Shown in pieces: positions 27,109-34,903 of a DNA stretch of 64,000 nt. The notes under the pieces are model-generated. The model was not told the origin of the DNA, did no database searches, and was given only the letters and a program-made list of their open reading frames with translations. Position numbers and translations under genes: made by a program. The stretch lies in the NCBI GenBank assembly GCA_963819885.1, contig CAWFXV010000027.1:1-64000 (forward strand), written 5' to 3'. Position 1 is the stretch's first letter; every line of letters begins with the position of its first letter. The stretch comes from JACVRX01 sp963819885 (GTDB lineage Bacteria > Actinomycetota > Actinomycetes > Jiangellales > Jiangellaceae).

Positions 27109-27254
27109 ACGCCCTTCGAGCACAGAGGTACCCACCAGCCAAAGCACGCTCGTCGGCTACCGTGCGCTCGGAACCGGTTTCACCGGCATCGGCGCGTTGA
27201 ACGACATGTGCGGTTCGACGTCGCCCGTGGGGTTCGGGCCAGCGTTGTTGTCGT

Positions 27255-28868
27255 TCAGGGCCGTGCCGTGAGGGAGGTCCGCTCGGTGCGGGCGGGGAGG
27301 TAGTGGCGGTGGCGGGGGGCTCCCAGGACGTGGCTGAAGGCCTCGTTCTCGATGGCTTGGTCCTCGACGGTGAGGCGTCCTTCGTGTTGGCGGAGGTGTT
27401 CCTGCCAGGTCGGGACCTGGAACTCTTCGACGAAGATTTCCGGGCTCTCGCCCACCCGATACAGGTCCCAGCGGGAGGCGCCGCTGCGAAGCCGGGAGAG
27501 CCGCATGTTCTCCATGGCGGCGAGGAACGCGGCCTCTTGCTCGTCGGCGACGTCGTACTCGACCACCACGACCACCGGCCCGGTGCGAGGCTCGGGTTCG
27601 AGGGTGATGGTGGCTGGTCCCCAGTAGGCGGCGGGGGTTCGGTCGATGTTCTGGTTGTCCGGCACCTGCCACACCAGGCCACCGCCGGCTCCGGCGAAGA
27701 CGAGCGCGGCGGCCACGAGGACTGCCGTGCGCAGCCCCGCGTTCTGGGCGAGCAGACCCCACACGGGGGAGGCGAGCGCCTGGCAGCCGAGGAACACCAT
27801 GAGGTATACGGCGATGGCGCGGGCACGCACCCACGACGGCAGGAACAACTGCAACTCGGAAATGACGCTGGACACCGTCGCCGTCCAGGCGTACCCGCCC
27901 ACGACGAGCAGGGGGAGCGAGACCCACAGGTTGGGCACCAGGGTCAACGTGGCGAACGCGATCCCGAAGCCGACCGCGGCGAGACTGACGATGGCGTTGG
28001 AGGACAGGTGCGCCTTCACCCTGCCCAGCGTCAGCGCGGCGACGACGGCGCCAGCGCCGAGCGCCGCGAAGAGCAGGCCGTAGCCGTTGGCGTCCAGGCC
28101 GAGCTGCTGGCTGGCGATCAGCGGCAGCAGAGCCCAGATGGCGCAGGCCGGGACGATGAAGGCCGCGAACCGCACGAGGATCCGGCGGACGACAGGCTCG
28201 TGGCGGACGTAGCGGCCACCGGCCACCAGGGCGGGCAGGAACGGGTCACGCTCACCCGCGATGACGCTCGGCCGGCGCCAGGCCAGCAGGATGGCGGCCA
28301 GCACACCGGCCGCGATGGCGGTCAGCACGAAGACGGGCGGGACACCCCACCGCGCGATCACGACGCCGGCCAGGGCGGGGCCCGCCGCGCGGGCGACGTT
28401 GACGCTGACCATGTCGAGCCTGGTCGCCGCCGCCAACTCGGTCCGCGGCACCAGCTCGGCGATCATTGCCTGCCACGTCGGTGCCATCACTGCCTGCCCG
28501 GCGCCAACCGCGAACGTGAGCGCGAGCAACAGCGCCGGTGACATCGTCCCTGCCCCCGTGAGCACCGCGAGCAGCACGGCAATGGCTATGCAGTAGACCT
28601 GCACGCCGAACAACAGCCAGCGCCGGTCGAACGCGTCAGCGAGCACTCCCGCCGGCAGCGCCAGCATCATCATCGGCAGCGTGGTGGCGGTCTGCACCAG
28701 CGCCACGATCGTGGCGGCATTCGGGTCGTCGACGAATAGCCACTGCGCGCCCACCGTCTGCGCCCAGATACCGATGGTCGCCACCACCACTCCGAGCCAC
28801 GGCCAGAGGAACGCACGGCGGCGAAACGGCGCCAGCGGCGAGACCACCACGGGTGTCGAGGTCGGCAT
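27255..28868 (-). CDS. MFS transporter with C-terminal soluble domain
   Basis: The protein has about 537 residues from the ATG at 28868. Residues to about 400 hold some 11-12 membrane helices of the MFS_3 (enterobactin-exporter-like) type. They include the cytoplasmic motif GVLADAFDRRWLLFGVQ between helices 2 and 3. The last 130 residues are soluble, with VVVVVEYDVADEQEAAFLAA and SRWDLYRVGESPEIFVEEF, and resemble an antibiotic-biosynthesis-monooxygenase fold (alpha-beta barrel). This fusion occurs in other members. Substrate unknown. The gene is divergent from the MBL gene at 29092. Confidence 0.87.
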   Translation of the reverse strand: MPTSTPVVVSPLAPFRRRAFLWPWLGVVVATIGIWAQTVGAQWLFVDDPNAATIVALVQTATTLPMMMLALPAGVLADAFDRRWLLFGVQVYCIAIAVLLAVLTGAGTMSPALLLALTFAVGAGQAVMAPTWQAMIAELVPRTELAAATRLDMVSVNVARAAGPALAGVVIARWGVPPVFVLTAIAAGVLAAILLAWRRPSVIAGERDPFLPALVAGGRYVRHEPVVRRILVRFAAFIVPACAIWALLPLIASQQLGLDANGYGLLFAALGAGAVVAALTLGRVKAHLSSNAIVSLAAVGFGIAFATLTLVPNLWVSLPLLVVGGYAWTATVSSVISELQLFLPSWVRARAIAVYLMVFLGCQALASPVWGLLAQNAGLRTAVLVAAALVFAGAGGGLVWQVPDNQNIDRTPAAYWGPATITLEPEPRTGPVVVVVEYDVADEQEAAFLAAMENMRLSRLRSGASRWDLYRVGESPEIFVEEFQVPTWQEHLRQHEGRLTVEDQAIENEAFSHVLGAPRHRHYLPARTERTSLTARP

Positions 28869-29091
28869 AGCAGGACTCAGCTCGCTCTCGCCACCTCTGC
28901 TACCTCGTGGTGCCAACCGCGTACGCGTTTGCCCACAGCCTCGACCGCCGCTGGTCGCCGCAGGCTACAGCCACACTGCCCTCGCTTCCGCGACGGCATC
29001 ATCGACTGAGCGGGGATCGCGGGCTTCCTCCTGACTCGCTCCGGTGCCCTAGGGTCCTGGACGCAACCTGTTCCGAGAGCGAGGCGGCACC

Positions 29092-29916
29092 ATGGGGAAC
29101 AAGCCGCAGGCAAGAGCACCGAAGACACAACCCTTCGGTCGGGAGGCATTCGACGCCTCCGAGGGCACAGTGCTGCGCTGGCTGGGCATGGCGGGATTCC
29201 TCATCAACAGCCGCGGGACGACCTTGATGGTGGACCCGCTGCTGGGCGGCTTCGACATGCCGATCATGATCGAAATGCCTATTCCATCCGACGCCGTCCC
29301 TCGGCTGGACGCCATCCTGGTCACCCACAGCGACAACGATCACTTCAGTGTCCTGACCTGCCAGGAGCTAGCCGGCGTCACCGGCTCCTACCACTCCACG
29401 CAGTACGTCGCCCAGCTGATGGAGGCTGAAGGTCTCCCCGCCGTCGGCCACGACATCGGCGACGAGTTCACGCTCGGAGCGGTCCACGTGGACGTCACAC
29501 CGGCCGACCACGCCTGGCAGAACGCGAAGCCGGGGAAGTACGGGCGCATCTTCCAGCCCGAGGACTGCTGCGGCTTCTGGATCCAGACACCCGACGGCAC
29601 CATCTGGGCACCGGGCGACTCGCGCCTGATCCCCGACCATCATCTGCGGATGCCCGCTCCCGATGCGCTGATCTTCGACTTCTCCGACAGCGAATGGCAC
29701 TTCGGGCTTGCCGGCGCCGTCGCGATGGCCAACGCCTACCCCGACACCCCGCTCCTGCTACACCACTGGGGCTCGGTGGACGCCCCCGACTTCTCACCGT
29801 TCAACGGCGACCCCGAATCCCTCAACGGGCTGGTGGACAACCCGGCGCGCATCCACGTGATCGCCCCAGGCGAGCCCTTCACCCTGCGGCGGTTGACACC
29901 GCCGCGAGCCCACTGA
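29092..29916 (+). CDS. MBL-fold metal-dependent hydrolase (UlaG-like)
   Basis: This 274-residue protein has the MBL fold with LRWLGMAGFLINSRGTTLMV near the start, the metal motif THSDNDHFS (H-x-D-x-D-H with Ser for the first x), DVTPADHAWQ, APGDSRLIPDHHLR and a C-terminal LLHHWGSVDAPDF. These are the two-metal ligands of UlaG-type lactonases and phosphodiesterases. A GAGGCGG site precedes the ATG. No sugar pathway genes are near, so the substrate is unknown. Complete and unbroken. Confidence 0.85.
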   Translation: MGNKPQARAPKTQPFGREAFDASEGTVLRWLGMAGFLINSRGTTLMVDPLLGGFDMPIMIEMPIPSDAVPRLDAILVTHSDNDHFSVLTCQELAGVTGSYHSTQYVAQLMEAEGLPAVGHDIGDEFTLGAVHVDVTPADHAWQNAKPGKYGRIFQPEDCCGFWIQTPDGTIWAPGDSRLIPDHHLRMPAPDALIFDFSDSEWHFGLAGAVAMANAYPDTPLLLHHWGSVDAPDFSPFNGDPESLNGLVDNPARIHVIAPGEPFTLRRLTPPRAH

Positions 29917-29939
29917 CTCGTGCACGCCCGCCGGCGAGG

Positions 29940-30039
29940 GTGTACCGGCACGGCTGTCTGTCAGCAGTAGAGGGAGGCGCCCGATGTCCATCGCGGCGAT
30001 GCCCGTCATCTCCTCGTCGGTGAGGTTTAGGTCAATCAA
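29940..30039 (-). pseudogene. Mosaic relic: aldo/keto reductase tail plus helix-turn-helix scrap
   Basis: One frame reads LIDLNLTDEEMTGIAAMDIG, like the end of an aldo/keto reductase, then passes into LLTDSRAGT. The second part corresponds to 29940-29967, a 28-bp match (two differences) to 12941-12968 in the helix-turn-helix gene. Two unrelated genes are thus joined in 100 bp, overlapping the end of arsR. Confidence 0.5.
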
Positions 30040-30395
30040 GAGATCGTCTTTTCTAGCGGGGTGAACAGGCCGGCCAGCTGTTCCAGGACACCGGGGAGCG
30101 CCCGGTAGTAGACCCAAGTGCCGCGTCGCTCCGCGTCGATCAGCCCAGCCTCGCGTAGCACTTTGAGGTGGTGGCTGATTGTCGGTTGCGAGAGGTCGAA
30201 GCGGTCGACCAGCTCACAGACGCAGGCTTCTCCACCGGCGTGCGCTCCGATCAATGACAGCAGTCGCAGGCGCACCGGGTCGGCGAGCGCCTTGAGGACG
30301 CGGGACAGTTGGTCGGCCTGTTCCTCATCGATCGGCTCGCGTAGCAACGGCGAACAGCAGACAAGCTCGTCGGTCAACACCGGCAGTTCAGTCAT
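30036..30395 (-). CDS. arsR: Arsenic-responsive repressor ArsR
   Basis: From the ATG at 30395 the protein has 119 residues. It is an ArsR/SmtB winged helix: DQLSRVLKALADPVRLRLLS, then EACVCELVDRFDLSQPTISH with the CxC pair that binds As(III), the recognition helix and a wing at RRGTWVYYR. A further Cys pair, LVCCSPL, lies near the N-terminus. It faces arsM. A perfect palindrome covers its own start codon, so it should repress both genes until arsenite binds. Confidence 0.92.
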   Translation of the reverse strand: MTELPVLTDELVCCSPLLREPIDEEQADQLSRVLKALADPVRLRLLSLIGAHAGGEACVCELVDRFDLSQPTISHHLKVLREAGLIDAERRGTWVYYRALPGVLEQLAGLFTPLEKTIS

Positions 30396-30409
30396 AGACA
30401 CATGTCTAT
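30394..30409. promoter_or_regulatory. ArsR operator
   Basis: ATAGACA-CA-TGTCTAT is a perfect 7-base inverted repeat with a 2-base centre. It overlaps the arsR start codon and lies 62 bp before arsM. The form fits ArsR-family operators (ATA-rich 12-2-12-like half-sites). Confidence 0.75.
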
Positions 30410-30470
30410 GTTGACAGCCGTCGATGAAGGAGGCAAACTGCATCGAAAGTCATCGATACAAGGAGTTCTG

Positions 30471-31247
30471 ATGCCTGCACGCGGCACGACTGACCTGAGC
30501 AAGGACCGAGCACACGTTCGGGAGGCAGTGCGCGAACGTTATGCCGCCGCCGCGCTTGGTCCGGGCAGCGGCTGCTGCGATTCAGGCTGCGGACCGATCT
30601 CTGACGTCACCATCTCGCCAGGCTTTGGCGCTGATCTCTACGACTCACAGAACGCGGCAGCTGCCACCGAGGCGGCCGTGTCGATGTCGCTCGGCTGCGG
30701 TGTTCCGACCGCGGTTGCGGACCTCCACGCCGGTGAGACAGTTCTCGATCTGGGCTCGGGTGGCGGCGCGGACGTACTCATCTCCGCCCGACGGGTCGCC
30801 CCGGGTGGAACAGCGATCGGTCTGGACATGACCGACGAGATGCTCGATCTGGCCAGGCGGCACGCAGTCGATGCCGGCGTGACGAACGTTGAGTTCGTCA
30901 AGGGTTACATCGAGGACATTCCACTTCCCGACGCCAGCGTCGATGTGGTGATCTCCAACTGCGTCATCAACCTCGCCGCTGACAAGCGCGCAGTACTACG
31001 TGAGGCGGCCCGGGTGCTCCGGCCTGGGGGCCGCTTCGCCGTCTCCGACGTCATCGCCGACCCGGACATGGACGAGGAGACCCGATCCGACATGCAGCAA
31101 TGGACCGGCTGTGTCGCCGGCGCCCTCACCCGGGCCGAGTTCGTCGAAGCACTCGCCGTTGCCGGGTTCGCCGACATCGACATCAACGAGACGCACCGCG
31201 TCCACACCCACGCCGGCTCCGCGATCATCCGAGCTCGCAGACCGTGA
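30471..31247 (+). CDS. arsM: Arsenite methyltransferase
   Basis: From the ATG at 30471, behind AAGGAG, the protein has 258 residues. The SAM-binding motif is VLDLGSGGGADVLISARRV at residues 91-109. The arsenite-binding cysteines of ArsM are all present: Cys76 (SLGCGVP), Cys164 (ISNCVINL) and Cys214 (QWTGCVAG). An extra N-terminal CCDSGC cluster lies at 35-40. The enzyme methylates As(III) in the cytoplasm with SAM. It is divergent from arsR and followed after 43 bp by the Cys-rich peptide. Confidence 0.93.
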   Translation: MPARGTTDLSKDRAHVREAVRERYAAAALGPGSGCCDSGCGPISDVTISPGFGADLYDSQNAAAATEAAVSMSLGCGVPTAVADLHAGETVLDLGSGGGADVLISARRVAPGGTAIGLDMTDEMLDLARRHAVDAGVTNVEFVKGYIEDIPLPDASVDVVISNCVINLAADKRAVLREAARVLRPGGRFAVSDVIADPDMDEETRSDMQQWTGCVAGALTRAEFVEALAVAGFADIDINETHRVHTHAGSAIIRARRP

Positions 31248-31290
31248 AGCACCACACCTGAAACCGAGCCGGGGGAAGGAGGAGTATCCA

Positions 31291-31350
31291 ATGCCTGACC
31301 TGTGCGAATGCGAGTACTGCACATGCGAGACCTGCGACGCAAGCTGCTAA
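31291..31350 (+). CDS. 19-residue cysteine-rich peptide in the arsenic locus
   Basis: The peptide is MPDLCECEYCTCETCDASC. It has six Cys in 19 residues, in the order C-x-C-x2-C-x-C-x2-C-x3-C, plus four acidic residues. The ribosome binding site is very strong: GGAAGGAGGAG lies 5-8 bases before the ATG. The gene sits 43 bp after arsM and before the ArsR-phosphatase fusion, on the same strand. The Cys pattern is that of a metallothionein or a thiolate metal chelator. Binding of As(III) or another soft metal, or hand-over to ArsM, is inferred. I know no named family for it. Confidence 0.6.
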   Translation: MPDLCECEYCTCETCDASC

Positions 31351-31477
31351 CAAGCAGCGTGTTGTCGTCTACGTTCGTCAGAGAGTCGGTCGATCGCCTT
31401 CGGCGTCGGCCTTCACCTGCCAGCGACCCTCGCGGAACACTTGACGCCACTCATGTGGCTCAGCAACCATTGAGTCG

Positions 31478-32158
31478 ATGACTGTTGAGTATTCGCTGCC
31501 TCGGCGAGCCAAGGTGCATGCGGCGCTCGGCGATCGGTCGCGGCTGGCAATCGTTGATCGTCTAATGCTGGGCGACGTGGCGCCAGTGGAACTGGCTGGC
31601 ATGTTCGGTATGCCGTCGAACCTGCTGGCACATCATCTGCGGGTACTGAGCAGGGCCGGCCTGATTGAACGGGTCCGCTCGGAGGGAGACCTTCGGCGTT
31701 CGTATGTGCGGTTGGTTCCCAAGGCCCTTGTCGGCCTAACACCTGATGTCTCCCGTCCGGCCGCTCGGGTGGTGTTTGTGTGCACGCACAACTCGGCCCG
31801 TTCTCAGCTGGCGGCTGCTGCCTGGGCTGCGTCGAGCCGGGTGCCGGTGGCATCGGCTGGAACCCATCCCGCGGATCGGGTCCATCCGACGGCGGTGGCG
31901 GTGGCGCGTCGGCATCGGCTGCCGCTCAAGCGGGTGCACACGGCGCACCTGGATGCCGTGCTACGACCCGAGGATTTGGTCGTCGCGGTATGCGACAACG
32001 CGCACGAGGAAATGGGTGCTATAGCACCCGATCGGCTGCATTGGTCAGTTCCCGACCCGGTTCGCGTCGGCACCGATGAGGCCTTTGAGCGAGCGCTGGA
32101 ACTGATCGAAGACCGCGTCGGCAGGTTGGCGGCCGCGGTCCACCCACGTGAGGAGTGA
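31478..32158 (+). CDS. ArsR-type helix-turn-helix fused to arsenate reductase (LMW phosphatase type)
   Basis: This 226-residue protein has two domains. Residues 1-85 form a winged helix of the ArsR type without the CxC metal site (ALGDRSRLAIVDRLM, then GMPSNLLAHHLRVLSRAGLI). Residues 95-226 form a low-molecular-weight phosphatase fold with the P-loop VFVCTHNSARSQ (Cys102 to Arg108) and SVPDPVRVGTDEAFERAL holding the general acid Asp. Such fusions are known in actinobacterial ars loci and would reduce arsenate using mycothiol or thioredoxin. The start codon at 31478 lacks a clear ribosome binding site. Confidence 0.88.
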   Translation: MTVEYSLPRRAKVHAALGDRSRLAIVDRLMLGDVAPVELAGMFGMPSNLLAHHLRVLSRAGLIERVRSEGDLRRSYVRLVPKALVGLTPDVSRPAARVVFVCTHNSARSQLAAAAWAASSRVPVASAGTHPADRVHPTAVAVARRHRLPLKRVHTAHLDAVLRPEDLVVAVCDNAHEEMGAIAPDRLHWSVPDPVRVGTDEAFERALELIEDRVGRLAAAVHPREE

Positions 32159-32159
32159 G

Positions 32160-32813
32160 ATGACCGAAACCCACGACATAAACCTCTCGCTGGATCAGAA
32201 CTTGGCCCTCAGAATGGCTGCTGAGCGGCTGCACCGCGAATTCGCCGAAACGTTCGGCACTGAAACGATCGAGTTGTTCCTTCACACGTCCTATGACCAG
32301 TTCGCCGGACGGGCCGCCATTCCGAACTTCCTGCCGCTGTTGGCCGAGCGCTTCGCCCGTCAGCGGCTGAAGGCGCTGGCAAAGGTGGAGGGCAAGGCGC
32401 TGACCGGTGCGCCCACGGTGCTGTTCCTGTGTACTCACAACGCGGGCCGCTCGCAGATGGCTCTCGGCTTCTTCCAGCAGCTGGCCGGCGACCGAGCCGT
32501 GGCTTGGTCGGGTGGATCGGAACCGGGAGACGAACTGAACCCGGCCGCGATCGAGGCCATGCACGAACGCGGTATCGACATCACCGCGGAGTTCCCGAAG
32601 CCGTGGACCGAGGAGATTCTCGGCGCTGCCGACGTGATCATCACGATGGGCTGCGGGGACGCCTGCCCGATCTACCCAGGCAAGCGATACGAAGACTGGG
32701 CCCTGGACGACCCGGCCGGGCAGGACATCGACGCCGTTCGGCCGATCCGCGACGAGCTCGAACGACGAGTACGGCACCTGCTCGACGAGCTCAGCGTACC
32801 GGCTCAGACTTGA
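32160..32813 (+). CDS. arsC: Arsenate reductase with N-terminal three-helix domain
   Basis: From the ATG at 32160, one base after the previous stop and behind GTGAGGAG, the protein has 217 residues. Residues 1-80 form the helical N-terminal domain of mycobacterial/corynebacterial ArsC-type enzymes. The phosphatase P-loop is FLCTHNAGRSQMA (Cys91 to Arg97), with further redox Cys at 165 and 169 in MGCGDACP and the acid Asp in WALDDPAGQD. It should reduce As(V) to As(III), with mycothiol as likely partner. It is coupled to the fusion gene upstream. Confidence 0.92.
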   Translation: MTETHDINLSLDQNLALRMAAERLHREFAETFGTETIELFLHTSYDQFAGRAAIPNFLPLLAERFARQRLKALAKVEGKALTGAPTVLFLCTHNAGRSQMALGFFQQLAGDRAVAWSGGSEPGDELNPAAIEAMHERGIDITAEFPKPWTEEILGAADVIITMGCGDACPIYPGKRYEDWALDDPAGQDIDAVRPIRDELERRVRHLLDELSVPAQT

Positions 32814-32822
32814 GCCGACTCG

Positions 32823-33105
32823 GTGCATCTGGTCGCGGTTGGCGGCAGCGACGCGGGATGTCCGCTGCGCTGCGTGCCCGTGAGCTCGACCCGTCCGTCG
32901 ACGTCAGCGTCGTGGTGGCGGATCGTTACCCCAACTTCTCGATCTGCGGCACCCCGTCCTCGTCTCGGGCGACGTCCGCGACTGGCGCACGCTCGCGCAC
33001 CGCAGTATCGCCGACCTCGAGGCCGCCAGCTTGCGGTTGCTCCTCGACGCCGCGGCGACCGGCGTGGACGTAGACGCACGGACACGACAACCGCCCAGGC
33101 ACCAG
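32823..33105 (+). pseudogene. FAD-dependent pyridine nucleotide oxidoreductase, N-terminal remnant
   Basis: A GTG at 32823 opens VHLVAVGGSDAG, the dinucleotide-binding loop. After a slip it reads SAALRARELDPSVDVSVVVA and DRYPNFSICG, and after another DLEAASLRLLLDAAATGVDV. These are the first 90 residues of a CoA-disulfide-reductase-like flavoprotein often found in actinobacterial ars clusters. The rest is lost. The break comes directly after arsC and may mark the end of the locus. Confidence 0.7.
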
Positions 33106-33182
33106 CCGCCTAACCTCCGCGCCCTGCCCTACGCGGTCCGCTTCCGCGGCGACCTGAGCCGGCGCGCGTCCGATGTGGGCGA

Positions 33183-33878
33183 CTACGCGCCATGCCCGTA
33201 CGCGTCGTGGTAGTTCCACCACTGGTATGCCGCGGTCTGGGGATAGCCCTCCGGCGAGTCCTCCCACTCCTCCTGGCGGCCGAGCGCGGTGATGTCGAGG
33301 TAACTCCAGGTGCTCCCCATCGCCTCGTCGCCCCGGCTGTCGATGAAGTAGGTGCGGTAGATCCGCTCGCCGTCGCGGATGAACGCGTTAGTTCCATGCC
33401 ACTCGTCCACGCCGAAGTCTTTGTCAAAGTCGTCGGTGATCGTGTACCACGGGATCAGCTGCCAGCCCATGCGCTCCTTCAGGCCCCCGATCTCGGCCTG
33501 GGGGGCGCGCGAAACGAACGCGAGTGTCGTGTCCCGCGCGTTCAGGTGGGCGGGGTGTGCGACCTGGTCGGCACCGAATGAGCAGCCCACGCAGGCTCGC
33601 GCCGGGTAAGCGCCGCCCCCCTCGGGGTAGGTGGTGACGTCCGGCGCGTAGAAGGCGCGGTAGACGATCAGCTGGCGGCGACCTTCGAAGAGATCGGCGA
33701 GGCTCGCCGACCCGTTCGGCCCATCGAAGCGGTAGTCCTTCTCGACGGCCATCCACGGCATGCGCCGGCGTTGGGCCGCCATAGCGTCGCGCGCCCGGGT
33801 GAGCTCCTTCTCCTTCACCAGCAGCCGGTCCCGCGCCTCATTCCACTCCTGCGGAGAGACAATCAGGGGTGTCTTCAT
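33183..33878 (-). CDS. DUF899 family thioredoxin-like protein
   Basis: This 231-residue protein is a full DUF899 member. It begins WNEARDRLLVKEKELTRARD and has the block RRRMPWMAVEKDYRFDGPNG. It has RRQLIVYRAFYAP, then GCSFGADQVAHPAHLNARDT and ends with EGYPQTAAYQWWNYHD. The fold is thioredoxin-like. The only Cys residues visible are in ARACVGCSF, a CxxC at the usual place. GGAGGAAA precedes the ATG. Physiological role unknown. It converges with the arsenic locus. Confidence 0.87.
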   Translation of the reverse strand: MKTPLIVSPQEWNEARDRLLVKEKELTRARDAMAAQRRRMPWMAVEKDYRFDGPNGSASLADLFEGRRQLIVYRAFYAPDVTTYPEGGGAYPARACVGCSFGADQVAHPAHLNARDTTLAFVSRAPQAEIGGLKERMGWQLIPWYTITDDFDKDFGVDEWHGTNAFIRDGERIYRTYFIDSRGDEAMGSTWSYLDITALGRQEEWEDSPEGYPQTAAYQWWNYHDAYGHGA

Positions 33879-34566
33879 TCGCTGTTTCCTCCTTCAGACG
33901 CTCGTTGACCACGTCCAGGAACTAGGGCTGGGCGGTCTGAGTCGGCCCGGTCCTTCGGTCAGGTCTGCTGACTCACGCGGCTTGCTCCGGGTTTCCAAGC
34001 CACCCTGCAGCACGAGACCGCGCACCGTCTCACCCTAGCTTCGAGCTCTTCCGGCTCGGCCGGAAGCCGACGGCGATCAACCAACCAGCCGCCAGCGACG
34101 CTGCGCCCTCGCCGGAGCGGCTGGGTGGCAGCGGTCGCACTAAGGGGCGCTGACAGTGGTCCATACGCTGGTGTCGTGCCACAGACCACGCCGACTTAAG
34201 ACGGAATCAGTGTGTCGAAGGCGTCGTATCGCCGAGTCCAACACGCGTGAAGACGATGGCCATGGCATGGCACCTACCCATACTCAGGGCGCACGGCCGC
34301 TGATGCGGCTGGGGCTGCAGCCATCCCCTGCGCGGCTGCAGCCGCCAGCCGCTCCGCCAAGGATTGGCGGGGGCCGAGTTGTAGCCAGGCATTTCAGGTA
34401 TGCCTGCCCCTCCGCTCAACTCGACATTCCGCCCATCCGTCGACCGGGCGGCACATGTCTGGTGACATGGCCCTTTCCGCCGCGGCCGAACACGGACCTG
34501 CCGGGGTCTGGGGCAAGCGAATCCATTGGACCACGACTGTCGTCGCTGCGCGAGTAGCACGACCGG
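33879..34566. other. Intergenic stretch of 690 bp, no gene seen
   Basis: No frame carries a recognisable domain. Around 34312-34350 the sequence GGCTGCAGCC recurs in part. It is the probable promoter side of the DUF899 gene and lies past the end of the ATPase relic. Confidence 0.45.
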
Positions 34567-34903
34567 CTAGACATCGAGAACGGCCCACATGACCTTGCCG
34601 CCATCAGCGGCAGGGAGCGTGCCCCAAGCGCGGGAGAATGCTTTCACCAAGAGAAGCCCACGCCCGTAGGGGCGCTCGACGTCCGGTACCAACTCACGCG
34701 GGATATGTGCTGCCGTGGTCTCGGACGGCGAGCCGGACTCGTCGCCCGTATTGTGCGACGGACACCTCCATGCCTGTGCCCGCATGCTGCAGCACGTTGG
34801 AGACGAGCTCGCTGACGACGAGGCAGGCAGAGTCGATGCCATGCCTGATTCCCCGGTCGAGGCAGGCGCGGCGGACAAAGCGAACGTCACCGGCAGGCGG
34901 CAC
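34567..34903 (-). pseudogene. Histidine-kinase-like ATPase (RsbW type), frameshifted
   Basis: A GTG at 34903 overlaps the stop of the ANTAR gene. It gives VRFVRRACLDRGIRHGIDSA, LVVSELVSNVLQHAGTGMEV (the N box) and VRLAVRDHGS. One frame later the chain continues PSETTAAHIPRELVPDVERP and YGRGLLLVKAFSRAWG (the G box) and stops at 34567. The fold is HATPase_c_2, as in anti-sigma factors such as RsbW. A slip near 34730 breaks it. With the GAF-ANTAR gene it once formed a two-gene signalling operon. Confidence 0.75.
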
